A stretch of 64,000 nt of DNA from Torreya grandis (Eukaryota; Streptophyta; Pinopsida; Cupressales; Taxaceae), in assembly GCA_037957365.1 (NCBI GenBank), contig JARHVA010000123.1:1088501-1152500 (forward strand), given 5' to 3'. Positions 33,769 to 47,399 of this stretch are shown piece by piece. Position 1 is the stretch's first letter; each line of letters opens with the position of its first letter. The notes under the pieces are model-generated. The model saw nothing but the letters and a program-made list of their open reading frames with translations. It was not told the DNA's origin and did no database searches. The translations under genes and the position numbers were made by a program.

Positions 33769-35838
33769 TGTTGGAAGCACAATGACAGAGAGGGAGTGTG
33801 AATCAGTCTTTAAAATATTCATTCAATTCAACATAACATTCAGGAGCCATTCATACAAGTACATAGATCTAGCAAGCATAAGTAACCATACAAGAGCAAC
33901 ATGAAACAAGATAACACATCATATATGTGGAAAACCCTCAATAGGAATAAAACCCATTGATCCCTACAAATGGACTACAGTTTAGTGAAGCACCAACTCT
34001 ACATAGAGCACCAACCCCAATTAGCTCAACACCAACTCAGCTAGGCTTTAACAAGCACCAATTTGCGAGGAGACACCAATACTAAGATGACTCAGCCACC
34101 TGAAACTTTTGATCACCTTCAGAAAACCTTGTTGCTCACACAACATATGATGATCACCTTTTGTAGCTCTTCTCACTCTTCTATCCCTCTCAAACTATCT
34201 TCTAAGCTTCTTCACTCAATTAGGTCTCTTCAAGACAGATTAGGTCACATGACCTTTATATTCATTTATAGTACCCTTGTTAGATCTTCATGATAGTTTA
34301 TATACAACCCTCTGATGGTCTGCAAGACCTCCTTTAACTCTACAAAGTGTCATTTCCTTCGCTTACACACACTTAATTTCTAACTTGTCAATTAGGCCTA
34401 TTAGGTCGTGTTCTTATACAATCCTATAGCTCATACACCTTTTAGTCGGCCATACACACCTGGATTACCATTACAATAGGTATTTTAACACATTTCATTA
34501 CAAAATTTGTCCAATATAATTTTTTACAGCTACAACTTCTTCAGAAACAAACCTGTATCTTCACATTTTCTCTCTCTTCTCTCTAACCACCACCACCTAG
34601 AGGTATCTGGAAGAGTTCACTAGAAGCTCCAAATACTTACTTGAGCATTACAAACCATCATGATTACTTTTGAATCATATCTTCAATATCAGGTCACTAT
34701 TAGGGTTCTAAGAGGCTTTAAACACACATTGTTAAGGATTATTCATAAAGAATAGACCCTCAATTTAAAAACTAATGCCTGGAATTTTTAGCTAGAACCC
34801 TTCCCTATATACCACAAACAACTTAGGTTCCCATTCAAAGGTTTGATGAGCTAAAGAGCATGAGAAAATCCTTCTCGGGTTGAGCATCCTTCATTTTGCG
34901 CACTCGATAAACCTCAAAGCATTTTTTCTTGTCTTAACCTTTAAACATTGACTTAAAAATTCATGAAAACACCTGGGGCAACCTATCACACATCTGACAA
35001 AACTCGCCTAGGCATACTTGCCTTCGAAATTGATCCTCATGTCTCATTAAGCCATGCTTTCACAACCTCGCTTTATACACCTGAGTCTTCATAACTCATT
35101 AGGGTTTGAACTGACCTTCAAACCTCTTTTCAATCTCTCAATACTTCACTCACATACTCATACAATGTCAAACATCCTTCTACAACCTTATCTCACCATG
35201 CAACCAAGCTTATGCCTTCACACAAGATCTCTTCATGCCATAACTAAGCTTCACAAGACACCTTGTCCTCAAAGACACTTGATATCAATCTTCTATAACC
35301 TTTACAAGCTTGAGAACATCCATCTCACCATGCCACCATTCCTCTTCATGCACAAGACTAGGCATCCTATGCACATTCCTTTTCAAAACACTACTAGGCT
35401 CAAGCACTTGACAACTTTGACAACAATGACCTTCCATGCTGACCTTCACATCACTCATGCAAACATAAGAACATATACCAATCATATCTTATACTCTCAG
35501 ATTCATTGCAATATTGATCAATGTTCTCTCTCATAGCTACACTCTTCAATGACCTCATGAAGACCTATGACTTGATGACAATGCCAACTGACCTTCAACA
35601 CTTTAGCTTGTTACAACACAACACTCACTAGAGCATCACTAAGACATCAATGACAACAACAATGATAGTCGCATGACATCAACCTTCATAAGCACCTTTG
35701 ACATCAATCTTCACAAGAGAACCTCTGGGACAACAAATACAATCAATGACAACAACAATGATATCAACATTCTCAGGACCCTTTGACATCCATGACAACA
35801 TCAATGCCAAACCTCAACAACAGGAACAATGCTCAGCA
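33769..35838 (-). mobile_element. LTR C, with internal deletion
   Basis: 2070 bp. Starts TGTTGGAAGC and ends GCTCAGCA. At about 34500 CACATTTCAT is joined directly to ACAAAATTTGTCC; the ~1.35 kb normally between them is missing, and the bases AT/CA at the join give at most trivial microhomology. A smaller loss is seen near 34085 in the GCACCAACT cluster. The 160-codon antisense frame recurs here at 35054-35536. Confidence 0.88.
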
Positions 35839-35853
35839 ATATCCCTTTTTACT
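35839..35853 (-). other. Polypurine tract of unit C, degraded
   Basis: Sense strand TAGTAAAAAGGGATAT before the LTR start; the central G run is weakened to three. Confidence 0.7.
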
Positions 35854-36749
35854 ATTGATGGCAAAACACTGCAAACTGATCATTCTCATCTCCCCCATTC
35901 TGGTCTTTCTTCCCATTTGACATTAATGACAAAGGGACACCTACAACAATTGGAATTAAACCTTTTGCAACTACAACTCAACAAACAAAAACTTCTTTCA
36001 AACATAATACTTCATCATTTTGAGCTATTTCTCATTTTTAGATCATTCTCAACTTTTGGAAACACACTCTCTCCCTGATGGCAACCAATCTTATAAACAT
36101 CAACCCTTAGAGCTATCAAGCTCCCCCTTTGACCAAGCATATACCAATCGATGCAACATCTTCAACAAAGAAGGATCACACAACATAACCATGCTCCCCC
36201 TATGCTCATGCTCAATCTTCCAAAGAACTTTGAAACTTAAGAACACTCACCTTGTCCTTGACATGATTGAAGAAGATCAAACTCTTGATCACACACTAGG
36301 CTACCACACTCTTGACACCAAACGTAGAATTAGGGACTCCCCCTTTATCTTCTCAGCTTAGCACATGAGTCAATAAGACTCTTAAACCATCCTCAACATC
36401 CTTCAAGCATTTTGACACCAATACCCCTTCTTATCATAGATCAAGCTCAACTACTGACACAAATAGATACAAAAAGCTTACCTCTCATATACCAATTTAC
36501 TGCACTTTGACCTCAGATACATGATGTCAACCTTATATCTCTCATCATGTTGTCTACTACACTTCAAACCTCAAAGCTACCAACACAGAAATAGATAATA
36601 TCCATCTTCATCTCCTTGCTTGCAAAATAGACAGCCTAGAATCTTCTCAAGATGAAACTTTTTTTGAATACAAACTCATGCTTTTACTAATATAAGAATG
36701 TCTCTTTGAAGCTTAATGGAGCTATCCCTTTTCATAGGGCACTAAAACA
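35854..36749 (-). other. Internal 3' region of unit C
   Basis: Non-coding, with polypurine-like motifs at about 35905 (degraded), 36118, 36190 and 36338. The RNase-H-like tail at about 36720-36590 is broken by stops. Confidence 0.55.
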
Positions 36750-37823
36750 CCATGAACTCAGGAGATTCGCAAATCTCCAATCCACTCTTCTCAGCCATCT
36801 TGCAACCATGAGATTGATAGTCTCTCTTAAGAATCTACTTTGGCTTGATTGAAGCAATGGACTCATCCACCTTGTCATCCTTTATTTTCTCTTTGATTGC
36901 CTTGTCAATAAATGTAGATAAGAAGTGTTTTTGACATTTCTTCACTTCTGATCATTGCTCTACCTCAACAAATAGTCCACCTTGGTTTATGGACTGATCA
37001 TAACTCACTTTGATTGTCTTTTTCTTCTATACCTTGGTTTGCTCTTTCTCTTGCACTTTATGAGTTTCAACCCTAACTATTCCTATATCACTCTTCTTCA
37101 ATAAGAAGAACTTGCTCTTCTCTCCTTTAGTCTTACGTTCTTTCTCCACCTCCACAAGGTCTGAGTTCTTGATCCACTTCATAGTGGCATAACTAGACGC
37201 CTTCCTGTCTTGACTAATCTTCCTTAAATGCCTCATCTTGCAGTTCCTTGCAATATGACAAGTATTATGACATTTGAAACAAATAAAATTACTGTACTTC
37301 TTGATTGATCACTCCTCCCATGGTCCCATGATAACTCTTCCCTTGAGACCATTCTACAATCACTTGCTCTATGACCAAAGATATGACAAGCAAGATAATA
37401 TCCATTGAAAAAAATGGAATACCTCATAGCATCGGGCTGCCTGATTGGTCTCTTCATGTTAACTTTCAAGTTGGTACTCTTGACTTGTTCTGACTTCTCA
37501 CACTCTTTCTCTATCCTGCTCAACTTATCTATGAGCTATTCATGATCAACCTTCAAAGAAACTAGCTCTATCTTCAACTGATCATACTCAACTTCTTTTG
37601 ATCTGAAATTGTATTGACACCTTCTAACTGATTCTTGAGATCCTTGATGATCTTCTCATCCCTTCTAGCTTATTTGACCTAGTCACTCTTCAAGGTACAT
37701 ATTTGTTCTTTAAGATCCTTGACCATAGATCTCAACTAATTCTTCCTCTTCTTTTGATGCTTTAAATCATATAGGGAACTTATGAGCTCGGCTTCAAGAT
37801 CTACTTCAGCATCTTCTTCATTG
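36750..37823 (-). pseudogene. gag: Gag-like protein of unit C, N-terminus lost
   Basis: The acidic N-terminus and the start codon are missing because internal sequence is fused to the middle of LTR D at about 37823. The coiled coil is present with stops. In the frame 37523-37233 the first knuckle reads Y-LA-C-HIFG-H-RASD-C, so the first Cys is replaced by Tyr. After a shift, the second reads C-FK-C-HNTC-H-IARN-C. The 37236-37027 frame continues MRHLRKISQDRKASSYATMKWIKNSD. The C-terminal Trp-Ile-Leu region is present but broken. Confidence 0.78.
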
Positions 37824-39850
37824 TGAATAGATAAACCATTTTGTGAACATATTTTCTTCACTTACTTTGACCTCCAAAACATCAACCACACATGATCATG
37901 ACTTACAAGTCATGAATAACAACTCCATGCACTACATTGTATCACTCTTTCATGAAATTACACTCAAATCTAACTTTTCATCACTGCAACTCAGAACTAC
38001 GATGACTGTTAAAAACAGTCATAAAACATTGACTTTCTAACCCCTGTATAGGGACTTTCAAAGACTTTTAATGCATGAACATGATTCTCTAACATTTCCA
38101 AACCATCTTCCAATACAAAATTAATATGGTCTAATGTCAAATATTGGTTTTGGAGACCAATCTTCTGACCTCTCTCATAGTCACACCAGAACTAGATAAG
38201 CCATTTTGGCTTCAACTTATCAACATTTATACCTGACTTCCAAACCCTATACCATGCATGAATAGGACATAAAAGTCCAAACAACATTTTCATGTACTTC
38301 AATCCATCATTCTTTCATGAAATCATACCAAAAAACCAACTTCTCAAACTACTTGGCTTTTGCACTATTCTTCATTAGACTTGTTAGCGACTAGCCAACT
38401 TGGATCACAAATTTGGAACACTTAAGCACTAGAACCAATCCAGAAATCACCAAGGACATAAACTACGAGTTTGAAGCTTCAACCTTCCTTAATTTACAAA
38501 ATTTGTCCAATACAACTTTTTATAGCTACAATAAGTTCTTCAAAATTAAACTTGTATCTTTATATTTTCTCCCTCCTCTTTAACCACCACCACCTAGAGG
38601 TACCTGGGAGAGTTCACTACAAGCTCCAAACACTTACCTGATAATTACAAACCATCCTGAGCACTTTTGAATCATATCTTCAACACCAGGTCACTATTAG
38701 GGTTCCAAGAGGGTTTAAACACACTTCTATTAACGATCGTTCATAAAGCATAGCCCCTCAATCCAAAAACTAATGCCTGGAATTTTGAGATAGAACCCTT
38801 CCCTATCTACCATGAACAACCTAGGTTTCCATGCAAAGGTTTGATGAGCTAAAGAGCACGATAAAATCCTTCTCATATTGAGCATCCTTCACTTTATGCA
38901 CTCGAGAGACCTCAAAGCACTTTTTGTTGCCTTAACCTTCAATCTTTGAGCTAAAACTTCATGAATACACCTGGGACAACCTATCACACATCTGACAAAG
39001 CTCACTTATACATACTTGCCTTGGAAATTGAAACTCATGCCTCATTAGGCCATGCTCTCACCACCTTGCTTTCTACACACGAGTCTTCACACCTCATTAG
39101 GCCTTGAACTGACCTTCAAACCTCTTTTCAAGTTCTCAATACTTTACTTACATGCTTACACAATGTCAAAAATCCTTCTGCAACCTTATCTCACCATGCA
39201 ACCAAGCTTATGCCTTCACACAAGATCTCTTCATGCTATAACTAAGCTTCACAAGACACCTTGTCCTCAAAGACACTTCATATCAATCTTCTATAACCTT
39301 TACAAGCTAGAGAACATCCATCTCACCATGCCTCTTCATATATAAGACTAGCCATCCTATGCACATACCTCTTCATATACAAGAGTAGGCATCCTATGCA
39401 CATACCTTCTCAAGACACTACTAGGCTCAAGCTATTAACAACTTTGACAAAAAGGTCCTTCCATGTCGACCTTCACATCACTCATGCAAACATAAGAACA
39501 TATACCAATCATATCTTACACTCTTAGAATCATTGTAACACTAATCAATATTCTCTCTCATAGCTACACTCTTTTATGACCTCATGAAAACCTATGACCT
39601 CATGACTATGCCAACTGACCTTCAACACTTTAGCTTGTTACAACAAAACACTCACTAGAGCATCACTGAGACATCAATGACAATAACAATGATAGTCACA
39701 TGACATCAACCTTCATAAGCACCTTTGACATCAATCTTCAAAATATCACCTCTAGGACAACAAATACAACTAATGACAACAATGATATCAACCTTCTCAT
39801 GAACCTTTGACATTAATGCCAAACCTCAATAACAGGAACAATGCTTAACA
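37824..39850 (-). mobile_element. LTR D, left ~1.4 kb deleted
   Basis: 2027 bp. It begins at TGAATAGATAAACCATTTTGTGAAC, a point about 1.4 kb inside a normal LTR, fused to the gag N-terminal region of unit C. The lost piece includes the unit C start codon, primer-binding site, LTR end and GCACCAACT cluster. The right end GCTTAACA and polypurine tract are normal. Confidence 0.88.
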
Positions 39851-39865
39851 ATCTTTCCCTTTGTC
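39851..39865 (-). other. Polypurine tract of unit D
   Basis: Sense strand GACAAAGGGAAAGAT directly before the LTR start TGTTAAGC. Confidence 0.8.
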
Positions 39866-40755
39866 ATTGATGGCAAAACATACTGTAAACTGATCATTCT
39901 CATCTCCCCTATTATGGTCTTTCTCCCCCTTTGATATTAATGACAAAGCGACACCTGTAACAATTGAAATTACACCTTTTGCAACTACAACGCAAAAAAC
40001 TAAAACATCTTTCAAATAGACTTCTTCCTCATTTTGAACTATCTCCCACTTTTATATCATTCGCAACTTTTGGAAACACACGCTTTCCTTAATGGCAACC
40101 AATCTTAGAAACATCAAACCTTAGAGCTATCAAGCTCCCCCTTTGACCAAGCATATACCAATCAATGCAACTTCTTCAACAAAGAAGGATCACATAGCAT
40201 AACCATGCTCCCCTTGTGCTCATGCTCAACCTTCCAAAGAACTCTGAAACTTAAGAACACTCACCTTATCCTTGACATGATTGAAGAAGATCTAACTCTT
40301 GATCACACACTAGGCTACCACACTCTTGACACCAACTACAGAATTAGGGACTCCACCTTTGTCTTCACAGCTCAACACATGAGTCAATAGGACTCTTAAA
40401 CCATCCTCAACTTCCTTCAAGCATCTTGACACCAATACAACTTCTTATCACAGATCAAGCTCAACTACTCACACAAACAGATACCAAAAGCCTACCTCTC
40501 ATACACCAATTGACTACACTTTGACCTCAGATACCTATTGTCAACCTTAGATATCTCATCATGTTGCCTACTACATTTCAAACCTCAGAGCTACCAACAC
40601 ATGAATGGATAATATCCATCTATATCTCCTTGCTTTCAACATAGGCAACCTGGAATCTTTTTAAGATGAAAACTTCTTTGACAACAACCTCATGCTTCTA
40701 CTGATAGAAGAATGTTTCCATGAAACCTAATTGAGCCACCCCTTTTCATAGGGCA
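39866..40755 (-). other. Internal 3' region of unit D
   Basis: Polypurine-like motifs lie at about 39918, 40133, 40205 and 40350. The RNase-H-like tail falls at about 40735-40600. No complete gene. Confidence 0.55.
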
Positions 40756-43700
40756 TTAAAACACCATGAACTTAGGAGATTCCCAAATCACCAATCCATT
40801 CTTTTCAGCCATCTTGCAATCATGAGACTGATAGTCTCTCTTTAGGATCCACATAGGCTTGAGTGAAGTAATTGACTCATCCACCGTGTCATCCTTTTTT
40901 TTGATTATCTTGTCAATAGATGCAGATAACAAGTGTTCTTGACATTCCTTCACTTCTGATCCTTGCTCTACCTCAACAAATAGTCCACCTTCGTTTATGG
41001 ACTGATCATAACTCATTTTGACTATTTTTGTCTTCCATACCTTGGTTTGCTCTTTGTCTTGCACTATAGGATTTTCAACCCTCACTCTTCCTGTAGCACT
41101 CTTCTTCAATTAGATGAACTTGCTATTGTCTCCTTTAGTCTTCTGTTATTTCTCCACCTTCTCCACTGGATCTGACTTCTTGATCCACTTCTTAGTGGCA
41201 TAACTAGACACTTTCCTATCTTGACTAGTCTTCCGTAAATGCCTCATCTTGCAGTTCCTTGCAATATGACCAGTATTATGACATTTGAAACAAACAAAAT
41301 TATTATGCATACCTCTTGATTGATCTCTCCTCCCATGGTCCTATGATAACTCCTCCCTTGAGACCATTCTACAATCACTTGCTCTATGACCAAAGATATG
41401 ACAAGCAAGACAATACCCATTGAAAGAAATGGAATACCTCATAGCATTGGGCTGCCTGATTGGTCTCTTCAACTTAACTTTCAAGTTGGTACTCTTGACT
41501 TGTTCTGACTTCTCATGCTCTTTCTCAACCTTGTTCGTTATGGGAAATAAATTATTTTATTTAGTCTGTAAGAGAAATATTTTATTTTATTTAAATTGTA
41601 AGATGAATATAAATATTTTATCCTATTTAAAATCGCAAGGGAAAATATAATGTAATTTAAAAAAAAAAAACTAAAATAAAATGATTTTTACATTATGCAT
41701 CTATTTACAAACGTTAAAATGATCCCTATACTTGGTCTCGGTGAAAAGAGTAAGAATAACATTAAATAAATGTGTTTTATTTTCTATATACTTAGTTATA
41801 AATTTATGAAGTACATTAGATCTAGTCTATATAATTACATGCGTAAACCTAGATTGCGAGAATATTGATTTAGATACTTGAAATTTCCATAAAGCAACCT
41901 AAGTTGTCATAAATAATATTTCTAAGTGGATCTTTACTTTGATTGTTGTTGAGCTTTGATGATGAGTTCGATTATCATTAAGATTAGTATGAAAATAAAT
42001 ATCTTTCATGCTAGGGTTGAACCCTCAAATTTCAGAACCCTCTTTTCAAACTTATAAAGGATTTACTTAAATTCAAGTTCAAAATAGCAATCTTAAAACT
42101 CCATGTGTATAAGTTATTTTTTAGAAAAGTTTGCCTAATTAGACTAAAGATGTAATTGTATAGAATAAACAAGGTTGAAATTTGATGTGATGATTAAACT
42201 AAGAGATTATGTTTTCTACTTTCCTACTAAAAATTTTGCTTTTGAAATATAATGCATTAATTTATTTCAAGTATCTTTTACTTTTCAAAGCTTAAACTTA
42301 GATCAAGAATTTAAGGTTAAACAAAATTATGCAGTGTTCGGTGCAAGCGGTGCCTCTGGGTCACGTTTACGGGTAATGCCGTCGCGCTTGAGCTACTGCA
42401 TCCATAGCCTAATATAGCTGCAACAACGACGTCTGGGCATCGTCCCTATAAACCGTCGGGGAGAAATAAGGATCATGTTGTGTCTTTAAGACCAAGGGGT
42501 GGGATAATCCCTCTTGGACAACAAACACTAATCAAAATAATTAAATGACTTCGACTACCTTAGATGATTCTGACTTGTGAACTTATGAAACAGAATGGAG
42601 AAAGTACATTTCCTATTAAAAACTCGGTATTATCGAAAATGAGCAGAAAAAACAAAGATTAAGAATGTTAAATCGATTATTATCAAGAAACTACCAATCA
42701 TATGGCTCTCAGATAACGAAACTTTGGCAAAAATAATTATACGGATTAGGTTGTCTAAAACACGAATCAAAAACATTGTTGATGTAAATAAAAAATTAGA
42801 AAATGGATGTAGCTTGCAATGTTTATTTATATTTCTTGTTAGGATTTAGGGATAATCTAGTTAAACAAGTATTCGGTCACTTAAACTGATACTTTTATGT
42901 TTCTTTTTGGGTAGCAATCGCAGATGAACTGTTTGGAGAATTGGTCTCTAGCAAGGGTTGCATACCCAGGTTCACAGTTCACATGAAACTTAGAATAGAA
43001 AACAGAACTACATGCATACTACCTTGATCTTATTCGAAAGCAGGTATGTAGGCAATTTGGAAAGTGAAGAATATTTCTAGCATGCAAGTGAATAGGATGG
43101 GATTTTGGGGTTGTGTGTTATACAAGATCAAAATTAAATGAAAATGCAAGACCATTATAATAAATTCCTTGTTTAGATAAACAAAGTAAAGATAATAAAT
43201 CCTTTGTCATTTGTGACCACATCGCATATTTCTATGTAAGGAAAATAACTATAATATTTTAGTGACTAATTTGAAAAAAATAAAATTAAAACGTACCTTG
43301 CTTTCGCGTTTTCCCATCGATGCCCTAATAGTCCTTTGAGATCAACACAAGGGTTAAGTTATCAATTTATCCTGCCATAAAATATTAAATGAAGTCCAAA
43401 ACCACTTAAAGTATGAGCACAAGTCCACAATGCGGGAAGAGAGGTCATGACATCTATGACCAAATATATGACAAGCAAGACAATATTCATTGAAAGAAAT
43501 GGAATACCTCATAGCATTGGGCTTCCTGATTGGTCTCTTCAAGTTAACTTTCAAGTTGGTACTCTTGACTTGTTTTGACTTCTCATGCTCTTTCTCAACC
43601 TTGTTCATCATATCTATGAGTTGCTTATGCTCAACCTTCAAGGAAACTATCTTTATCTTCAACTGATCATACTCAACTTTTTTTGATGTGAACTTTATAT

Positions 43701-43956
43701 TGACACCTTCTAACTTATTTTTGAGATCATTGACGGTCTTCTCATCCCTTTTGGCTTTTTTGACCCAGTCAGTCTTTAAGGTACATATATGTTCCTTAAG
43801 ATCTTTGACCATAGATCTCAACTCATACTTCCTTTTCTTTTGGTGCTTCAAATCATCTAGGGCACTTATGAGTTCAACATCAAGATCTACTTCAGCGTCT
43901 CCTTCACTGTCATAGTAGACTTCATCATACATGTCTTCTTTTTGATCAAGAGACAT
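40756..43956 (-). pseudogene. gag: Gag-like protein of unit D, split by insert
   Basis: The N-terminal part is the best preserved of all copies: 43956-43354 is open for 200 codons from MSLDQKEDMYDE through the coiled coil to YCLACHIFGHR, where insert sequence takes over. The same gag segment (coiled-coil end plus first knuckle) is present again at 41384-41536, and from there the protein continues: C-LA-C-HIFG-H-RASD-C, a TAG in ELS*DHG, second knuckle C-FK-C-HNTG-H-IARN-C intact, then a last frame 41109-40756 with KVWKTK and WILKRDYQSHDCKM. The insert is 41537-43451. Confidence 0.82.
41537..43451. other. AT-rich insert of unknown origin in gag D
   Basis: About 1.9 kb unrelated to the array. 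Its left join is CAACCTTGTTC|GTTATGGG and its right join GGTCATGA|CATCTATGACC. It has a GC-richer core (about 42335-42500) and no ORF above 60 codons with recognisable similarity. No TG...CA or inverted termini are visible. Its flanks are not a short target duplication but two copies of the same ~150-bp gag segment. Confidence 0.7.
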
Positions 43957-44005
43957 CTTGTGCTTCTTAAGATCACCTTTAAACTGTCATACTTGCTTCA
44001 AAGGA

Positions 44006-44021
44006 CTACACTTTGATACCA
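44006..44021 (-). other. Primer-binding site, units D/E junction
   Basis: Sense strand TGGTATCAAAGTGTAG, diverged from the initiator-Met tRNA complement at its distal end. Confidence 0.75.
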
Positions 44022-44023
44022 AC

Positions 44024-47000
44024 TATTGAAAGCACAATGACTTGGGGGGGTGATTTGTCTTCAAAACATTCACTCAATTCAACTTAACATTCATGAGCCA
44101 TTCATACAAATACATAGATCTAGCAAGCATAAGCAACCATACAAGTGCATGAAACAAGATAACACATCATATTTGTAGGAAACCTTTAAGGGAAAAAAAA
44201 CCCACTGATTCCTATAAATGGACTAAAGTCCTATGAGTCAAAAAATATCAATTTAGTGAAGCACCAACTCCACATGGAGCATCAACCCCAACTAGCTAAG
44301 CAACAACTCAACAAGACTTTAACAAGCACCAACTTGCAAGAATACACCAACCCATAGATGACTCAACGCCAATTCAACCACCTAAAACTTTTGATCACCT
44401 TCAGAAAACCTTGTTGTTCACACAATAGATGATGATCATCTTTTGTAACTCTTCTCACTCTTCTATCCCTCTCAAACTACCTTCTGGGTTTCTTCACTCA
44501 ACTAGGTCTCTTTAAGACAAATTAGATCATATGACCTTGATATTCATCTATAGTACCCATGGTAGATCTTCATGATAGTTTCTATACTCATTTTTGATGG
44601 TCTACAAGACCTCCTTTAGCTCTGCAAAGTGCTATTTCCTTCGCTTGCACACACTTATTCTCTAACTTGTCAATTAGGCCTTGTTCTTATACAATCCTTT
44701 AGCTCATACACCTCTTGGTCAGAAATACACACTTGCACACTTGGATTACCATTCTAATAGGTCTTTTAACATATTTCATACATGAATTAATCATTACAAT
44801 AGGTCGTCCACAAATTAAAAGACTAAAACCTCTTGTAGGCCCTAAGGAGACCTAATTCAATTAGGAGTTCATTAGTACTCGTTACCCTTTGATCTTCTTG
44901 AAATAGTTTACCTTCATTGAAAAACAAGATCCTTTCATACATTGATCAAGTAGACCCCAATAAACATCTTCTAAGGTCCATAACACTTTTTAGCACAAAC
45001 CCTGTCATGAACACTCATTGTAGCACTGTTCACAATTAGGCCTGTGAACCTACAGAAAAATTGCCAAATAAAACTGATTCATGTACACAATTTATTCACA
45101 CAACCATGACAATAAATCACATTAACAGAAACTCCATGAACTTAACAACATAACTATGTACTTTAGAATTCACAACTCAGGGCAAAATGAATCAAACACT
45201 TCTCTGTAAATGGTCCACTCAGAACTGCCAGAACATTCCAAAATTCAGTCATGAACAACTTGATCTTCAACACCTGAAATTACACTTCTCATGACCACTG
45301 ACACTTTAAAAATATCATTTGACAAATCTAAACCATTTTTAAATGCAAAAATCACAAGGTCTAATATCAAATATTGGTCTTACAGACCAATCTTTTGACT
45401 TATAGTTTCACAGTCCAATCCTAAACAGACAAGCCATTTTATAAACATATTTTCTTTACTTACACTGACCTCTAAAACATCAACCAAGAATTATCATGAC
45501 TTATATGTCATGAATAACTCTATGCACTACATTGTATCACTCTTTCATGAAATTACACTCAAATCCAACTTTTCATCACTGCAACTTAGATCTGCCAAGA
45601 CTATTAAAAACAGTCATGAAACATTGACCTTACAACACCTGTATAGGGACTTTAAAATACTTCCAATGCATGAACATGATTATCTAACTTTTTCAGACCA
45701 TCTTCAATTACAAAATTAATATGGTCTAATGTCAAATATTGGTCTTGCAAACCAATCTTTTAACTTCTCTCCTCACAATCACACTAGAACTAGATAAGCC
45801 ATTTTGGCTTCAACTTTTAAACCTCTATACTTGACTTCCAAACCCTCTACTATGCATGAATAGGACATACAAGTCCCAAACAACATTTTCGTGTACTTCA
45901 ATCCATCATTCTTTCATGTAATCTACCAAAAAACCAACTTCTCAAACTATTTGTGTTTTGCACTGTTCTTCATTAGCCCTGTTAGCGAATGGCCAACTTG
46001 GATCACAAATTTAGAACACTTGAGCCCTAGATCCAATACAAAAAACTCCAAGGACATCAACTATGAGTCTCAAGCTTCAACCTTCATCAATTTGCAAAAT
46101 TTGTCCAATACAACTTTTTACAGCTACAACTTCTTCAAAAACAAGCCTATATCTTCACATTTTATCTCTCCTCTCTCTAACCACCACCACCTGGAGGTAC
46201 CTGGGAGAGTTCACTACAAGTTCTAAACACTTACCTAAGCATTACAAATCATCCTGAGCACTTTTGAATCATATCTTCAGCATTGGGTCACTATTAGTGT
46301 TCTAAGAGGGTTTAAACACACTTCCACTGTTAATGATTGTTCATAAAGCATAGCCCCTCAATACAAAAATTAATGACTGAAATTTTTATCTAAAACCCTT
46401 TCCATTTACCATGAACAACTTAGGTTCCCATGCAAGCGTTTGACAAGATAAAGAGCATGAGAAAATCCTTCTGGGTTTGAGCATCCTTCACTCTGTGCAC
46501 TGGAGAGACCTTAAAGCACTTTTTCTTGCCTTGACCTTCAAACTTTGATGTAAAATTTCATGAATACACATGGGACAACCTATCACACATTTGACAAAGC
46601 TCACTTGTGCATACTTGCCTTGGAAACTGAACCCCATGCTTCATTAGGCCATGCTCTCACCACCTTGCTTTCTACTCCTGAATCTTCAAACCTCATTAGG
46701 CCTCGAACTGACCTTCAAACCTCTTTTCAAGCTCTCAATACTTCACTCACGTGCTCACACAATGTCAAACATTCATTTACAACCTTATCTCACCATGCAA
46801 CCAAGCTTATGCCTTTCATGCCATAACTAAGCTTCACATGACACCTTTTCCTTAAAAGACACTTGATATCAATCTTCTATAACCTTTACATGCCTGAGAA
46901 CATACATCTCACCAAGCCATCATGCCTCTTCATGCACACAAGACTAAGTATCTTATGCACATTCCTTCTCAAGACACTACTAGGCTCAAACACTTGACAA

Positions 47001-47384
47001 CTTTGACAACAAATACCGTCCATGCTGACCTTCACATTACTCATGCAAACATAAGAACATATACCAATCATATATTACACTCTCAGAATCATTGCAACAC
47101 TAGTCAATATTCTCTCTCATAGCTACACTCTTTAATGATCTCAAGAAGACCTATGACCTCATGACGAAGACAATTGACCTTCAACACTTTAGCTTGTTAC
47201 AACAACAATGATAGTCAGAAGACATCAACCTTCATAAGCACCTTTGACATCAATCTTCACAAGATCACCTCTGGGACAAAAAATACAATCAATGACAATA
47301 AAAATGATATCAACCTTCTCAAGAACCTTTGACATCAATGATAACATCAATGCCAAACCTCAACAACTGGAACAATGCTCAACA
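44024..47384 (-). mobile_element. LTR E, complete
   Basis: 3361 bp, uninterrupted, starting TATTGAAAGC and ending GCTCAACA. With LTR A and LTR F it defines the full LTR length. Note loss of a segment after 47200 around ACAACACAACACTCAC relative to the others. Flanked by primer-binding site on the left and polypurine tract on the right. Confidence 0.92.
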
Positions 47385-47399
47385 CTTTCCCCCTTTGTC
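47385..47399 (-). other. Polypurine tract of unit E
   Basis: Sense strand GACAAAGGGGGAAAG directly before the LTR start TGTTGAGC. Confidence 0.85.

Noticed and set aside
42335..42500. GC-richer core of the insert as an organelle DNA fragment or known gene
   Set aside because: I could not recognise any organelle gene, rRNA or tRNA in it. The higher GC alone is not enough.
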